A stretch of DNA of 64,000 nucleotides from Pseudomonas sp. GOM7 (lineage in GTDB: Bacteria; Pseudomonadota; Gammaproteobacteria; Pseudomonadales; Pseudomonadaceae), in contig NZ_CP113519.1 of NCBI RefSeq assembly GCF_026723825.1, positions 558,001 through 622,000 on the forward strand, in the 5' to 3' direction. The notes beneath the pieces were generated by a model. That model was not told the DNA's origin. It did not search any database and saw only the letters and a program-made list of their open reading frames with translations. Shown in pieces: positions 1-11,602 of the stretch; position 1 is the stretch's first letter; every line of letters begins with the position of its first letter. Made by a program: the position numbers and the translations under genes.

Positions 1-2
1 CC

Positions 3-188
3 ATCGTGATTGGTGGGGTGTTCTCCAATACCCAGACCCGATCCGTCGAGAAAGTCCCTTTCCTGGGGGATCTGCCTTTCATCGGCCGTGTTTTCCGGCG
101 CGATGTCGTCGCTGACAACAAAGCCGAGTTGCTGGTTTTCATCACTCCGCGCATCATGAACAACCAAGCCATTGCCGTGAATCGATGA
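3..188 (+). CDS. pilQ: Type IV pilus secretin PilQ, C-terminal end (5' truncated by window)
   Basis: The open frame enters from the left edge and ends at TGA 186-188. The visible 61 residues carry the end of a secretin domain: a VPFLGDLPFIG stretch followed by a hydrophobic ELLVFITPRIM strand. These are typical of the last beta-strands of PilQ/GspD-type outer-membrane rings, through which the type IV pilus exits. The location directly upstream of aroK and aroB matches the pilMNOPQ-aroK-aroB order of pseudomonads. The internal GTG at position 6 is not a real start. Most of the gene lies outside the window. Confidence 0.9.
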   Translation: MVIGGVFSNTQTRSVEKVPFLGDLPFIGRVFRRDVVADNKAELLVFITPRIMNNQAIAVNR

Positions 189-193
189 CCTAA

Positions 194-712
194 GTGCGGA
201 ATGTAATCCTTGTTGGCCCGATGGGCGCTGGAAAGAGCACCATCGGGCGTTTGCTCGCCAAAGAACTGCGTTTGCCCTTCAAGGACTCCGACAAGGAGAT
301 CGAACAGCGCACCGGTGCCAATATCCCCTGGATCTTCGATGTGGAAGGTGAGCAGGGTTTTCGTGAGCGCGAGCAATCGGTCATCGCCGAGTTGTCCCGG
401 CAGGATGGTCTGGTGCTGGCCACTGGTGGTGGTGCGGTGATGCGTGTCGAGAATCGCCAGGCGTTGCATGCGGGGGGGCGTGTGGTCTATCTGCATGCCT
501 CGGTTGAACAGCAGATCGAGCGCACGGCGCGTGACCGCAATCGCCCCCTGTTGCGCAATGCTAATCCGGCACAGGTGCTGCGTGATCTGATGGCGGTGCG
601 TGACCCGCTGTACCGTGAACTCGCCGATATCGTCATCGAGACGGACGAGCGCCCACCGCGGATGGTCGTGCAGGAGATTCTGGCTCGGCTGGATATGCTA
701 CCGCCCCGTTAA
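194..712 (+). CDS. aroK: Shikimate kinase
   Basis: This enzyme phosphorylates shikimate to shikimate 3-phosphate with ATP in the cytoplasm (chorismate pathway). The protein is 172 residues, the usual family length (E. coli AroK is 173). A Walker A loop GPMGAGKST lies at residues 8-16, a shikimate-binding DSDKEIE at about 32-38, a GGGAV glycine loop at about 80, and a lid arginine in RDRNRPLL at about 117. The start is GTG, five bases after the pilQ stop. No strong Shine-Dalgarno is visible, so translation may be coupled to pilQ. aroB follows 51 bases later, so the two shikimate genes probably share a transcript. Confidence 0.96.
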   Translation: MRNVILVGPMGAGKSTIGRLLAKELRLPFKDSDKEIEQRTGANIPWIFDVEGEQGFREREQSVIAELSRQDGLVLATGGGAVMRVENRQALHAGGRVVYLHASVEQQIERTARDRNRPLLRNANPAQVLRDLMAVRDPLYRELADIVIETDERPPRMVVQEILARLDMLPPR

Positions 713-763
713 AGCCCAGGGCGAACTGCGCTATCCTAGTCGCCTTTTTATCCTGGGGGCGTC

Positions 764-1867
764 ATGCAGACACTTCACGTTGATCTCGGCGAGCGCAGCT
801 ATCCCATCTACATCGGTCAGGGGCTGCTGTCTCGTCCCGAATTGCTGGCGCAGCATATCGCCGGGCGGCAGGTGGCGGTGGTCACCAACGAGACCGTCGC
901 ACCCTTGTACCTGCAAGCGCTGCTGCAGGTGCTCGAGGGTTACAGCGTTGCCTCGGTGGTATTGCCGGACGGCGAAGCCTTCAAGAACTGGGAAACCCTG
1001 CAACTGATCTTCGATGGGTTGTTGAGCGCTCGGCATGATCGTCGCACCACGGTCGTGGCTCTGGGCGGCGGCGTGATCGGCGACATGGCAGGCTTCGCCG
1101 CCGCTTGCTATCAGCGTGGCGTCGATTTCATCCAGGTGCCGACGACCTTGCTCTCCCAGGTGGATTCCTCGGTGGGCGGCAAGACCGGCATCAATCACCC
1201 GTTGGGCAAGAACATGGTCGGGGCGTTCTACCAGCCCAAGGCCGTGGTGATCGATACCTGCAGCCTGAATACCCTGCCCGTGCGCGAGTTGTCGGCGGGG
1301 CTGGCCGAGGTGATCAAGTATGGCCTGATCTGCGATGAGCCCTTCCTGGCCTGGCTGGAGCAGAACATGCCGGCCTTGCGTGCGCTCGATCAGCAGGTGC
1401 TGACCGAGGCTATCGAGCGCTCCTGTGCAGCCAAGGCGCGCGTGGTCGGTGCCGATGAGCGTGAGTCGGGGGTGCGCGCCACCCTGAATCTCGGTCATAC
1501 CTTCGGCCATGCCATCGAGACCGAGCAGGGCTATGGCGTCTGGCTGCATGGCGAGGCGGTCGCGGCTGGCACGGTGATGGCGCTGGAAATGTCCCATCGC
1601 CTTGGCTGGCTGTCGGCGGCCGATCGTGATCGAGGCGTGCGCCTGCTGCAGGCTGCCGGGTTGCCGGTAGTACCGCCGCAGAACATGACTCCGGAGCAGT
1701 TCCTGCAGCACATGGCGGTAGACAAGAAGGTGCTGGATGGTCAGTTGCGCCTGGTGCTGCTCAAGCGCCTGGGCGAGGCCGTTGTGACGGCCGACTATCC
1801 GCGTGAAATTCTCGAGGCCACGCTGCGTTGCGACTATGCAGCGCTGGCTCGCTCGATCAACGCTTGA
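764..1867 (+). CDS. aroB: 3-dehydroquinate synthase
   Basis: This enzyme converts DAHP to 3-dehydroquinate, the first cyclic intermediate of the shikimate pathway, using NAD+ and a divalent metal. The protein is 367 residues (E. coli 362). Visible motifs are the glycine-rich [14 protein letters not shown]-binding segment near residue 105, the [13 protein letters not shown] active-site block near 140, the E of LAEVIKYG near 185, and the metal histidine in [10 protein letters not shown] near 248. A GGGGG ribosome binding site precedes the ATG. The stop lies 10 bases upstream of the damX-like gene, consistent with an aroK-aroB-damX operon. Confidence 0.97.
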   Translation: MQTLHVDLGERSYPIYIGQGLLSRPELLAQHIAGRQVAVVTNETVAPLYLQALLQVLEGYSVASVVLPDGEAFKNWETLQLIFDGLLSARHDRRTTVVALGGGVIGDMAGFAAACYQRGVDFIQVPTTLLSQVDSSVGGKTGINHPLGKNMVGAFYQPKAVVIDTCSLNTLPVRELSAGLAEVIKYGLICDEPFLAWLEQNMPALRALDQQVLTEAIERSCAAKARVVGADERESGVRATLNLGHTFGHAIETEQGYGVWLHGEAVAAGTVMALEMSHRLGWLSAADRDRGVRLLQAAGLPVVPPQNMTPEQFLQHMAVDKKVLDGQLRLVLLKRLGEAVVTADYPREILEATLRCDYAALARSINA

Positions 1868-1877
1868 AGAGTGATTC

Positions 1878-3446
1878 ATGACCAGTTTGCATGCTGACGA
1901 AGCGTTTCTGGCGCACTACCAGTTCAGTCACGACCCCTTCGCGCCCAGGGTGCCGGGCTTCAAGTTCTTCCCTGCACAGCGCAAGCCCGTGCTGGGGCAA
2001 TTGCATCATCTGGCGCGATACAGCCAATTGTTGCTGGTGGTAACCGGGCCTGAGGGTAGTGGCAAAACGCTGCTGCGTCAGGCGCTGGTTGCCAGCACCA
2101 ACAAACAGGCTGTGCAGAGCGTGGTCATTGCCCAGGGCATCACCGGGGGTGAGGCACTGCTGCGCCAGGTGGCCCAGGGGCTGTCGCTGGCGACGGCCGA
2201 TACCCGCTCGATTCTCAACCAGGTTTCGCAACTGGCCTTGACCGGACAGGAAGTCTACCTGTTGATCGACGATGCCGATCAGCTTGACGATGCGGCGTTG
2301 CAGGTGGTGCTGACCCTGGCGGCCGGCGATGGCGAGGGGCGCCCGCATGTCTTCCTGTTCGCCGAGCAGGCACTGCTGGAGCGCCTCGAAGCATTGGCCA
2401 GCGGTGAGGAGTGCTATCACGCCATCGAGCTGCAGCCTTATACCGAGGAGGAGACTCGTGACTACCTCGCTCAGCGCCTGGAAGGGGCGGGGCAGGGTAT
2501 CGAGGTATTGAGCGAGGAGCAGGTCGAGGAGATTCACCAGCGCTCCGGCGGCTGGCCGGGTGCAATTAACGGCGAGGCGCGCGAGTTGCTGATCGAGCAG
2601 ATGCTGGCGCAGCGTTCTGGCGCGCGTCGAGGCGGTTTCTCCTTCTCCCTACCGAAGAAACATCTGTTGGCGCTGGCCGTGGTGCTGGTGGGGGTGGCGG
2701 CTGCCTGGGTGATGCAGGGTCGCGACAGCCAGCCTGCCAGCGAGCCTGAGCTTAGTGCCACGCTGCCCCTGCAGCCTTCTGCAGCGCCTGCCGACGGAAA
2801 GGCGCCAGAGCCGCAGGCTGCCAGTGGCGCGCCTGCCATCGAGTTCGCGGGCAGCAGCCAGCCGCTGCCCTTGCCCTTGGTCGGTCAACCGCAAGCCGTG
2901 ATCCGTCAGCCCCTGGCCGAAGCCGCGGGCGAGGAACTGGACAACTTCGAGCCGCCTGCTGCGCCAGATCCCTCGACCGTCACCGTACCGCCTGCGCCAA
3001 TCGCTGCTGCACCTGCACCTGCACCTGCACCTGCAGCGCCAAAGCCTGCTACGCAGCAGCAACTGAAGCAGACAGAGACCAAACAGGCGGAGCCCGCCGT
3101 TGCAGCCAAGCCGGCTCCAGCGCCTTCGCCAGCAACCGCCAAGCCGGCAACACCCAGCCCGGCAGGTGGTAATTGGTATGCTCAGCAGCCGGCATCACGC
3201 TATGCGCTGCAAGTGGTGGGGTCGCGTTCCGAGGCGAATATTCAGGCCATGGTGCGCGAAGGGGGCAGTGAGTACCGCTACTTCAAGAAAATCCATCAGG
3301 GCCAGCCGCTGTACGTGCTGACCTATGGCAGCTTCGCCAGCCGGGCGGCCGCCCAGGCGGCAGTGAAAACCTTACCGGCCAAGCTGCAGGCTGGTAAGCC
3401 CTGGCCGCGCACGATTGGCAGTATTCAGCAGGAAATGAGTCGCTAG
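1878..3446 (+). CDS. damX: DamX-like AAA ATPase with transmembrane segment and C-terminal SPOR domain
   Basis: A 522-residue protein. Residues 1-260 form an ExeA-type AAA module with Walker A GPEGSGKT (57-64) and a Walker B-like VYLLIDDAD (126-134). One membrane helix lies at about 262-280, followed by a long Pro/Ala-rich periplasmic linker and a SPOR domain (about 437-515). SPOR domains bind denuded peptidoglycan glycans at the division septum. In E. coli, damX also sits downstream of aroKB, though it lacks a full ATPase. The linker contains a slippable tandem CTGCAC hexamer (3007-3030, four units). The role is inferred as septal or cell-wall organisation; the ATPase substrate is unknown. 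Confidence 0.88.
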   Translation: MTSLHADEAFLAHYQFSHDPFAPRVPGFKFFPAQRKPVLGQLHHLARYSQLLLVVTGPEGSGKTLLRQALVASTNKQAVQSVVIAQGITGGEALLRQVAQGLSLATADTRSILNQVSQLALTGQEVYLLIDDADQLDDAALQVVLTLAAGDGEGRPHVFLFAEQALLERLEALASGEECYHAIELQPYTEEETRDYLAQRLEGAGQGIEVLSEEQVEEIHQRSGGWPGAINGEARELLIEQMLAQRSGARRGGFSFSLPKKHLLALAVVLVGVAAAWVMQGRDSQPASEPELSATLPLQPSAAPADGKAPEPQAASGAPAIEFAGSSQPLPLPLVGQPQAVIRQPLAEAAGEELDNFEPPAAPDPSTVTVPPAPIAAAPAPAPAPAAPKPATQQQLKQTETKQAEPAVAAKPAPAPSPATAKPATPSPAGGNWYAQQPASRYALQVVGSRSEANIQAMVREGGSEYRYFKKIHQGQPLYVLTYGSFASRAAAQAAVKTLPAKLQAGKPWPRTIGSIQQEMSR

Positions 3447-3803
3447 GTGAATACCTGGTAGCTGCTCGGCGGGGTGCCTGTGCGTCCCGCTTGCAGGATG
3501 TCTTCATAACGCTTTCAATCTGACGGGCTACAGGGGGGCGCCTACCTGTGGCGTCGCTGTGTGCAAGCGTGTTCCATGTCGTGACTCGTTGGTCGCTATC
3601 ATGGCTGGATGTTCATATCCTTCGTTTTTGCGACATAATTTTTCACCCCTTCGTCACGAAAATTTGTGACGGGGTGGGTGGATATGTACAATGACCTCCC
3701 TTTTGCCTGCGCAAAGCTGGCCCGTGCCCGCTTTTCGGGTTTAAGACATTGAATTAGAAAGTAATTTGCCTGGAGTACAGGCAGCCTGGTGAGAGTTTCC
3801 CCT
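3447..3803 (+). promoter_or_regulatory. gltB upstream region with sigma70-like promoter and overlapping dyad
   Basis: This 357-base gap holds no convincing gene. A good sigma70-type promoter is visible: TTGTGA at 3664-3669, a 17-base spacer, and TACAAT at 3687-3692, about 110 bases before the gltB ATG. A dyad with arms CGTCAC (3652-3657) and GTGACG (3666-3671) covers the -35 box. An outer CACCCC/GGGGTG pair extends it (3644-3649 and 3671-3676), allowing a small bulge. This is the layout of a repressor or regulator site at glutamate synthase. The binding protein cannot be named from sequence alone. Confidence 0.6.
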
Positions 3804-6800
3804 ATGAAAGCAGGTTTGTACCGTCCTGATGAGTTCAAGGATAACTGCGGCTTCGGCTTGATCGCCCATATGCAAGGTGAGGCTAGCCATCACCTGCTCA
3901 AGACCGCCATTGAGGCCCTCACCTGCATGACTCACCGCGGCGGTATCAACGCCGACGGCAAGACCGGTGATGGCTGCGGCCTGCTGATCCAGAAGCCCGA
4001 TCGATTCCTGCGCGCCATCGCCCAGGAGCAGTTCGGCGTCGAACTGCCTGGGCAATATGCCGTGGGCATGGTGTTCTTCAATCAGGACCCGGCCAAGGCC
4101 GAGGTCGCGCGCGAGAACATGAACCGCGAAATCCTTGCGGCAGGCCTGCAACTGGTGGGCTGGCGCAAGGTGCCGATCGACACTAGCGTGCTCGGCCAAC
4201 TGGCGCTGGAACGCCTGCCGCAGATCGAGCAGGTGTTCATCGGCGGTGATGGCCTGTCCGACCAGGAATTCGCCATCAAGCTGTTCAGCGCCCGCCGGCG
4301 CTCGTCGGTGGCCAATGCCGACGACAGCGATCACTACATCTGCAGCTTCTCGCACAAGACCATCATCTACAAAGGCCTGATGATGCCGGCGGACCTGCAG
4401 CAGTTCTACCCGGATCTGGGTGACGAGCGCCTGCAGACCGCCATCGCGGTCTTCCACCAGCGTTTCTCCACCAACACCCTGCCGAAGTGGCCGCTGGCGC
4501 AGCCCTTCCGCTTCCTCGCGCACAACGGCGAGATCAACACCATCACCGGCAACCGCAACTGGGCGCAGGCCCGTCGCACCAAGTTCGCCAACGAGCTGAT
4601 CCCCGATCTCGACGAGCTGGGCCCGCTGGTCAACCGTGTTGGCTCCGACTCCTCGAGCATGGACAACATGCTCGAGCTGATGGTCACCGGCGGCATCGAC
4701 CTGTTCCGCGGCCTGCGCATGATCATTCCGCCGGCCTGGCAGAACGTCGAGACCATGGACGCAGACCTGCGCGCGTTCTACGAATACAACTCCATGCACA
4801 TGGAGCCCTGGGATGGCCCGGCCGGCGTGGTGCTGACCGATGGTCGCCATGCCGTATGCCTGCTCGACCGTAACGGTCTGCGCCCGGCGCGCTGGGTCAC
4901 CACCAAGAACGGCTACATCACCCTGGCGTCGGAAATCGGCGTGTGGGACTACCAGCCCGAAGACGTCATCGCCAAGGGCCGTGTCGGCCCGGGGCAGATC
5001 CTCGCCGTCGACACCGAGACCGGCCAGGTGCTGGACACCGAGTCCATCGACAGCCGCCTGAAGTCACGCCACCCCTACAAGCTGTGGCTGCGCAAGCATG
5101 CCCAGCGTATCAAAGCGACTCTGGAAGACCGCGACCATGGTTCGGCCTTCTACGACCCGGATCAGCTCAAGCAGTACATGAAGATGTTCCAGGTCACCTT
5201 CGAGGAGCGTGACCAAGTGCTGCGTCCGCTCGGCGAGCAGGGCCAGGAAGCCGTCGGCTCCATGGGTGACGACACGCCGATGGCCGTGCTCAGCCAGCGC
5301 GTGCGTTCGCCGTACGATTATTTCCGTCAGCAGTTCGCGCAGGTTACCAACCCGCCGATCGACCCGCTGCGCGAAGCGATCGTCATGTCCCTGGAAATCT
5401 GCCTGGGCGCCGAACGCAACATCTTCAGTGAGTCGCCGGAGCACGCTACCCGCGTGATCCTCAGCAGCCCGGTGATTTCGCCAGCCAAGTGGCGTGCGCT
5501 GATGAATCTGGATCGCCCGGGCTTCGACCGTCATGTCATCGACATGAACTATGACGAGTCGCTGGGTCTGGAGGCTGCCGTGCGCAACATGGCCGACCAG
5601 GCGGAGGAAGCCGTGCGTGCCGGCAAGGTGCTGTTGGTACTGACCGACCGTCACATCGCTCCGGGCAAGCTGCCGGCGCATGCCGCGCTGGTTACCGGCG
5701 CCGTGCATCACCGCCTTACCGAGAAAGGCCTGCGCTGCGACTGCAACATCCTGGTGGAAACCGCCACCGCGCGTGACCCGCACCACTATGCCGTGCTGCT
5801 GGGCTTCGGTGCCTCGGCGGTGTATCCGTTCCTGGCCTACGAAGTGCTGGGCGACCTGATCCGCACCGGTGAAGTGCTGGGCGATCTGTACGAAGTGTTC
5901 AAGTACTACCGCAAGGGCATCTCAAAGGGCTTGCTGAAGATCCTGTCGAAGATGGGCATCTCCACGGTCGCGTCCTACCGCGGTGCGCAGCTATTCGAGG
6001 CGGTCGGCCTGGCCGATGAAGTCACCGAACTGTGCTTTCGTGGTGTGGCCAGCCGTATCCAGGGTGCGCGTTTCGTTGACATTGAAAGCGAGCAGAAGCT
6101 GCTGTCCCAGGAGGCCTGGAACAACCGCAAGTCGATCCAGCAGGGCGGCTTGCTCAAGTTCGTCTACGGCGGCGAATACCACGCCTACAACCCGGACGTG
6201 GTGCGCACGCTGCAGGAAGCCGTGCAGCAGGGCAACTACGCCAAGTACAAGGAATACTCGACGCTGGTCGACACCCGTCCGGTGTCGATGATCCGTGACC
6301 TGCTCAAGGTCAAGGAGTCCGCCACGCCGATCAGCCTCGACGAAGTCGAGCCGCTGCAGTCGATCTTCAAGCGCTTCGACGCCGCCGGTATCTCCCTCGG
6401 CGCGCTGTCGCCGGAGGCGCACGAGGCGCTGGCCGAGGCGATGAACCGCCTGGGTGGTCGCTCCAACTCCGGCGAGGGCGGCGAAGACCCGGCCCGCTAC
6501 GGCACCATCAAGAGCTCCAAGATCAAGCAGGTGGCCACCGGCCGCTTTGGCGTGACCCCGGAATACCTGGTCAACGCCGAAGTGCTGCAGATCAAGGTGG
6601 CCCAGGGCGCCAAGCCCGGTGAGGGCGGCCAGTTGCCGGGCGGCAAGGTCAACGGCCTGATCGCCAAGCTGCGCTACGCGGTGCCGGGCGTGACCCTGAT
6701 CTCGCCGCCGCCGCACCACGACATCTACTCGATCGAAGACCTGGCGCAGCTGATCTATGACCTCAAGCAGGTCAACCCGAAGGCGCTGGTGTCGGTCAAG

Positions 6801-8252
6801 CTGGTGGCGGAAGCCGGTGTCGGTACCATCGCCGCCGGTGTGGCCAAGGCCTATGCCGACCTGATCACTATTTCCGGCTACGACGGCGGTACCGGCGCAT
6901 CGCCGCTGACCTCCATCCGCTACGCCGGTGCGCCCTGGGAACTGGGCCTGGCCGAAACCCACCAGACCCTGCGCGGCAACGACCTGCGCGGTAAGGTGCG
7001 GGTACAGACCGACGGTGGTCTGAAAACCGGTCTGGACGTGATCAAGGCGGCCATCCTCGGCGCCGAGAGCTTCGGCTTCGGCACCGCGCCGATGGTGGCC
7101 CTAGGTTGCAAATACCTGCGCATCTGCCACTTGAACAACTGCGCCACCGGCGTGGCCACGCAGAACGACAAGCTGCGCAAGGATCACTTCATCGGCACCG
7201 TCGAGATGGTGATGAACTTCTTCACCTACGTCGCCGAGGAAACCCGCGAGTGGCTGGCCAAGTTGGGCGTGCGCAGCCTGGAAGAGCTGATCGGCCGTAC
7301 CGACCTGCTCGAAGTGCTGCCGGGTGAAACCGCCAAGCAGGGCAACCTGGATCTGTCGCCGCTGCTGGCCAGCGCGCATATCCCGGCCGACAAGCCGCAG
7401 TTCTGCCAGGTGCCGAAGAACCCGCCGTTCGACGAAGGCCTGCTGGCCGAGAAGATGGTGGAGCTGGCCAAGGACGCCATCGCCGGCAAGAGCGGTGGTG
7501 AGTTCGAGCTGAACATCGGCAACTGCGACCGCTCCATTGGTGCGCGCATTTCCGGCGAGATCGCCCGTGTGCACGGCAACCAGGGCATGAATGATGCGCC
7601 GATCACCTTCCGCTTCAAAGGCACTGCCGGGCAGAGCTTCGGCGTGTGGAACGCCGGTGGTCTGCACCTGCGCCTGGAAGGCGACGCCAACGACTACGTG
7701 GGCAAGGGCATGACTGGTGGCAAGATCGTTATCACTCCGCCTGCCGGCAGCCCGTTCGCCACCGAGGACAGTGCCATCATCGGCAACACCTGCCTGTACG
7801 GCGCCACTGGCGGCAAGCTGTTCGCCACCGGCACTGCGGGTGAGCGTTTCGCCGTGCGCAACTCCGGCGCCCACGCCGTGGTGGAGGGCACTGGCGACCA
7901 CTGCTGCGAGTACATGACCGGCGGTTTCGTCTGTGTGCTGGGCAAGACCGGCTACAACTTCGGCTCGGGCATGACTGGCGGTTTCGCTTATGTGCTCGAC
8001 CTGGACAACGGCTTCTACGATCGCGTCAACCACGAGCTGGTGGAAATCCAACGCATCAACAATGAAGCGATGGAGGCCTACCGCAGCCACCTGGAAAGCG
8101 TGCTCGCCGAATACGTCGAAGAGACCGGCAGCGAGTGGGGGCAGAATCTGCTGGAAAACCTGGACGATTACCTGCGCAAGTTCTGGCTGGTGAAACCGAA
8201 AGCGGCCAGTCTGAAGTCGCTGCTGTCCAGCACCCGTGCCAACCCACAGTAA
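3804..8252 (+). CDS. gltB: Glutamate synthase (NADPH) large subunit
   Basis: This subunit transfers the glutamine amide nitrogen to 2-oxoglutarate, the GOGAT half of ammonium assimilation, in complex with GltD. The protein is 1482 residues from the ATG at 3804. An in-frame GTG at 3789 would add five residues, but the GGTGAGAG Shine-Dalgarno at 3788-3795 fits the ATG. The order is: class II amidotransferase domain with catalytic Cys15 (NCGFG), a central domain, the FMN-binding synthase barrel (about 800-1170), a 3Fe-4S cluster at Cys1102/1108/1113, and the GXGXG beta-helix (about 1240-1430) with repeated GxxxGG turns. gltD follows after 118 bases that hold an inverted repeat. Confidence 0.98.
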   Translation: MKAGLYRPDEFKDNCGFGLIAHMQGEASHHLLKTAIEALTCMTHRGGINADGKTGDGCGLLIQKPDRFLRAIAQEQFGVELPGQYAVGMVFFNQDPAKAEVARENMNREILAAGLQLVGWRKVPIDTSVLGQLALERLPQIEQVFIGGDGLSDQEFAIKLFSARRRSSVANADDSDHYICSFSHKTIIYKGLMMPADLQQFYPDLGDERLQTAIAVFHQRFSTNTLPKWPLAQPFRFLAHNGEINTITGNRNWAQARRTKFANELIPDLDELGPLVNRVGSDSSSMDNMLELMVTGGIDLFRGLRMIIPPAWQNVETMDADLRAFYEYNSMHMEPWDGPAGVVLTDGRHAVCLLDRNGLRPARWVTTKNGYITLASEIGVWDYQPEDVIAKGRVGPGQILAVDTETGQVLDTESIDSRLKSRHPYKLWLRKHAQRIKATLEDRDHGSAFYDPDQLKQYMKMFQVTFEERDQVLRPLGEQGQEAVGSMGDDTPMAVLSQRVRSPYDYFRQQFAQVTNPPIDPLREAIVMSLEICLGAERNIFSESPEHATRVILSSPVISPAKWRALMNLDRPGFDRHVIDMNYDESLGLEAAVRNMADQAEEAVRAGKVLLVLTDRHIAPGKLPAHAALVTGAVHHRLTEKGLRCDCNILVETATARDPHHYAVLLGFGASAVYPFLAYEVLGDLIRTGEVLGDLYEVFKYYRKGISKGLLKILSKMGISTVASYRGAQLFEAVGLADEVTELCFRGVASRIQGARFVDIESEQKLLSQEAWNNRKSIQQGGLLKFVYGGEYHAYNPDVVRTLQEAVQQGNYAKYKEYSTLVDTRPVSMIRDLLKVKESATPISLDEVEPLQSIFKRFDAAGISLGALSPEAHEALAEAMNRLGGRSNSGEGGEDPARYGTIKSSKIKQVATGRFGVTPEYLVNAEVLQIKVAQGAKPGEGGQLPGGKVNGLIAKLRYAVPGVTLISPPPHHDIYSIEDLAQLIYDLKQVNPKALVSVKLVAEAGVGTIAAGVAKAYADLITISGYDGGTGASPLTSIRYAGAPWELGLAETHQTLRGNDLRGKVRVQTDGGLKTGLDVIKAAILGAESFGFGTAPMVALGCKYLRICHLNNCATGVATQNDKLRKDHFIGTVEMVMNFFTYVAEETREWLAKLGVRSLEELIGRTDLLEVLPGETAKQGNLDLSPLLASAHIPADKPQFCQVPKNPPFDEGLLAEKMVELAKDAIAGKSGGEFELNIGNCDRSIGARISGEIARVHGNQGMNDAPITFRFKGTAGQSFGVWNAGGLHLRLEGDANDYVGKGMTGGKIVITPPAGSPFATEDSAIIGNTCLYGATGGKLFATGTAGERFAVRNSGAHAVVEGTGDHCCEYMTGGFVCVLGKTGYNFGSGMTGGFAYVLDLDNGFYDRVNHELVEIQRINNEAMEAYRSHLESVLAEYVEETGSEWGQNLLENLDDYLRKFWLVKPKAASLKSLLSSTRANPQ

Positions 8253-8354
8253 AGCCGCAAGCGGCAAGCCCCAAGCTGCAAGTCATAAGCAGCTCCGGGC
8301 TTGTCGATCCAACGTGATTGTCTTGCAGCTTGCAGCTTGATGCTTGCCGCTGCT
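8252..8354. repeat. Inverted repeat of the GCAAGC family, copy 1 (gltB-gltD)
   Basis: The left arm starts right at the gltB stop (8252-8282) and the right arm is 8322-8354. Read as reverse complement, the right arm matches the left through GCGGCAAGC, two variable bases, then CAAGCTGCAAG. The transcript could fold into a long hairpin between gltB and gltD. Related copies occur at 24895-24973, 28873-28980 and 43538-43614, each touching or lying within a few bases of a stop codon. The likely role is 3'-end mRNA stabilisation or differential expression, by analogy with REP elements. Confidence 0.75.
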
Positions 8355-8361
8355 GTTATGA

Positions 8362-9789
<1,428 letters not shown>

Positions 9790-9830
9790 TGACGCAGGGC
9801 AAGTAAAGGCGAGACAAATCGTCGCGATGG

Positions 9831-9866
9831 ACAAAAGGCATGGCACTCGCCGTGCCTTTTGTTTTG
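9831..9866 (+). terminator. Rho-independent terminator after gltD
   Basis: A 14-bp stem (9831-9844 pairing with 9849-9862, with one G-U pair) and a four-base loop are followed by TTTGT. The stem itself starts ACAAAAGGCA and ends TGCCTTTTGT. It separates the gltBD transcript from hemE. Confidence 0.8.
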
Positions 9867-9908
9867 TGCTCTGCGAAAATGCCCGCACTTTTTTCGCTGG
9901 ATGCTGCC

Positions 9909-10973
9909 ATGACCGCCCTGAAGAACGACCGTTTCCTTCGTGCCCTGCTCAAGCAACCCGTGGATGTCACGCCTGTCTGGATGATGCGCCAGGCTGGCCG
10001 ATATCTGCCGGAATACCGCGGGACCCGGGCCAAGGCCGGCGACTTCGTGAGCCTGATGAAGAATCCCGCGCTTGCCTGCGAGGTCACCATCCAGCCGCTG
10101 GATCGCTACCCGCAACTGGATGCCGCGATCCTCTTCTCCGACATCCTCACCATCCCCGATGCCATGGGTCAGGGCCTGTACTTCGAGACGGGTGAGGGCC
10201 CGCGCTTCAAGAAGGTGATCAGCAGCCTGGCCGATATCGAGGCGCTACCGGTGACGGATGCCGAGAAGGATCTGGGCTACGTGATGGACGCCGTGCGCAC
10301 CATCCGCCGCGAGCTCAATGGTCGTGTGCCGCTGATCGGTTTCTCCGGCAGCCCCTGGACACTGGCCACCTACATGGTCGAAGGCGGCTCGTCGAAAGAC
10401 TTCCGCAAGACCAAGGCGATGCTCTACGACAATCCCCAGGCCTTGCACGCGCTGCTCGACAAGCTGGCGCAGTCGGTCACGGCGTATCTGAACGGGCAGA
10501 TCCTGGCCGGGGCGCAGGCGGTACAGATCTTCGATTCCTGGGGTGGCGCGCTGTCGGCGGCGGCCTACCAAGAGTTCTCCCTGCGCTACATGAAGCAGAT
10601 CGTCGACGGCCTGATTCGCGAGCATGACGGGCGTCGCGTTCCGGTGATCCTGTTCACCAAGGGCGGCGGTCTGTGGCTGGAATCCCTGGCCGATAGTGGC
10701 GCAGAAGCGTTGGGCCTGGACTGGACCTGCGACATCGGCAGCGCTCGCACCCGTGTCGGTGACAAGGTCGCCCTGCAGGGCAACATGGATCCGGCGGTGC
10801 TCTACGCCAAGCCGGAAGCGATTCGTGCTGAGGTGGCGCGTATCCTGGCGGCCTACGGTGCCGGCAGCGGCCATGTGTTCAATCTGGGCCACGGCATCAC
10901 CCCGGAGGTCGACCCGGCCAACGCAGGGGCTTTCTTCGAGGCGGTGCATGAGCTTTCGGCACAGTATCACTGA
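9909..10973 (+). CDS. hemE: Uroporphyrinogen decarboxylase
   Basis: This enzyme decarboxylates the four acetate side chains of uroporphyrinogen III to give coproporphyrinogen III (haem synthesis, cytoplasm). The protein is 354 residues, the usual family length, from the ATG at 9909. The frame is open further upstream, but those codons overlap the gltD terminator and are not family-like. Conserved signatures are the N-terminal [16 protein letters not shown] (about 22-37), ILFSDIL (about 76) with the catalytic Asp, and [16 protein letters not shown] (about 142). A strong bidirectional terminator follows directly. Confidence 0.97.
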   Translation: MTALKNDRFLRALLKQPVDVTPVWMMRQAGRYLPEYRGTRAKAGDFVSLMKNPALACEVTIQPLDRYPQLDAAILFSDILTIPDAMGQGLYFETGEGPRFKKVISSLADIEALPVTDAEKDLGYVMDAVRTIRRELNGRVPLIGFSGSPWTLATYMVEGGSSKDFRKTKAMLYDNPQALHALLDKLAQSVTAYLNGQILAGAQAVQIFDSWGGALSAAAYQEFSLRYMKQIVDGLIREHDGRRVPVILFTKGGGLWLESLADSGAEALGLDWTCDIGSARTRVGDKVALQGNMDPAVLYAKPEAIRAEVARILAAYGAGSGHVFNLGHGITPEVDPANAGAFFEAVHELSAQYH

Positions 10974-10979
10974 CGCAAC

Positions 10980-11008
10980 AAAAAGCCCGGCACTGCCGGG
11001 CTTTTTGT
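10980..11008. terminator. Bidirectional terminator between hemE and the lipoprotein gene
   Basis: A perfect 12-bp stem AAAAAGCCCGGC / GCCGGGCTTTTT (10980-10991, 10995-11006) with a three-base loop. It has A-runs on one side and T-runs on the other, so it can end both the rightward hemE transcript and the leftward lipoprotein transcript, whose stop is at 11008-11010. Confidence 0.9.
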
Positions 11009-11439
11009 TAGAAGCCTGCTCGGTACTTGGTATCGACCTTGCGCTTTTCCAGCGTGTATTGAGCGATATCGAGTTGACCACTGCCTAGCTGATCATCCAG
11101 CTCTTGCATGTCGCGTTCATGAAGCTTGGCAACATGCGCCTTGGTTACGTTGTAGTTGATGGCGCGTGCTGCATCGTAGCCGCTGATAGGGTCCCATAGG
11201 ATAGACAAAGGCCAGAGCAGCAGATTGGCTACTCCAAATCCGTATTCACGTCCGTAGAAGGAACCGCCGCCAGGCAAGAGCCCCAGTGCTGCGCCAGCAC
11301 CAGGGCTTTTTTCCTGAATGGCCAGACCACGGGCCTCATAGGCATCGAGTTCAGCTTTCTGTACGGAGTTGAGCCCGCTGGCGCAGCCAGTGGTAATGAC
11401 CAGAAGGCTACCGAGCAGGAGTGTGCGTAGGTACTGCAT
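11008..11439 (-). CDS. Small putative outer-membrane lipoprotein, function unknown
   Basis: A 143-residue protein with a lipoprotein signal: MQYLRTLLLGSLLVITTGC, lipobox TTGC with the lipidated Cys19 followed by Ala (no Asp at +2, so outer-membrane sorting is expected). A Gly-rich GLLPGGGSFYGREYG stretch (about 53-67) and a hydrophobic VANLLLWPLSILWDP segment (about 70-84) follow. This resembles the TM2-type hydrophobic hairpins seen in some small lipoproteins. The C-terminal 40 residues are charged and helical. An AAGGA ribosome binding site lies 7 bases upstream. It stands alone, leftward, between two rightward genes. I do not recognise a characterised function. Confidence 0.78.
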   Translation of the reverse strand: MQYLRTLLLGSLLVITTGCASGLNSVQKAELDAYEARGLAIQEKSPGAGAALGLLPGGGSFYGREYGFGVANLLLWPLSILWDPISGYDAARAINYNVTKAHVAKLHERDMQELDDQLGSGQLDIAQYTLEKRKVDTKYRAGF

Positions 11440-11602
11440 TGCATTTCCTTGTTTTGCGTGTTGTCCTGATGCGCCATTTGGCGCGGGCGCAAACTAGCAT
11501 GCATGATGGCTTTGAGCTATTGCTTGGCATGACTTTTTGAAAGCTTTGATTGTCATGGCCTTTGCATAGAGTTTGGAAAACCAATATCGGGGGAGGTTCG
11601 TG

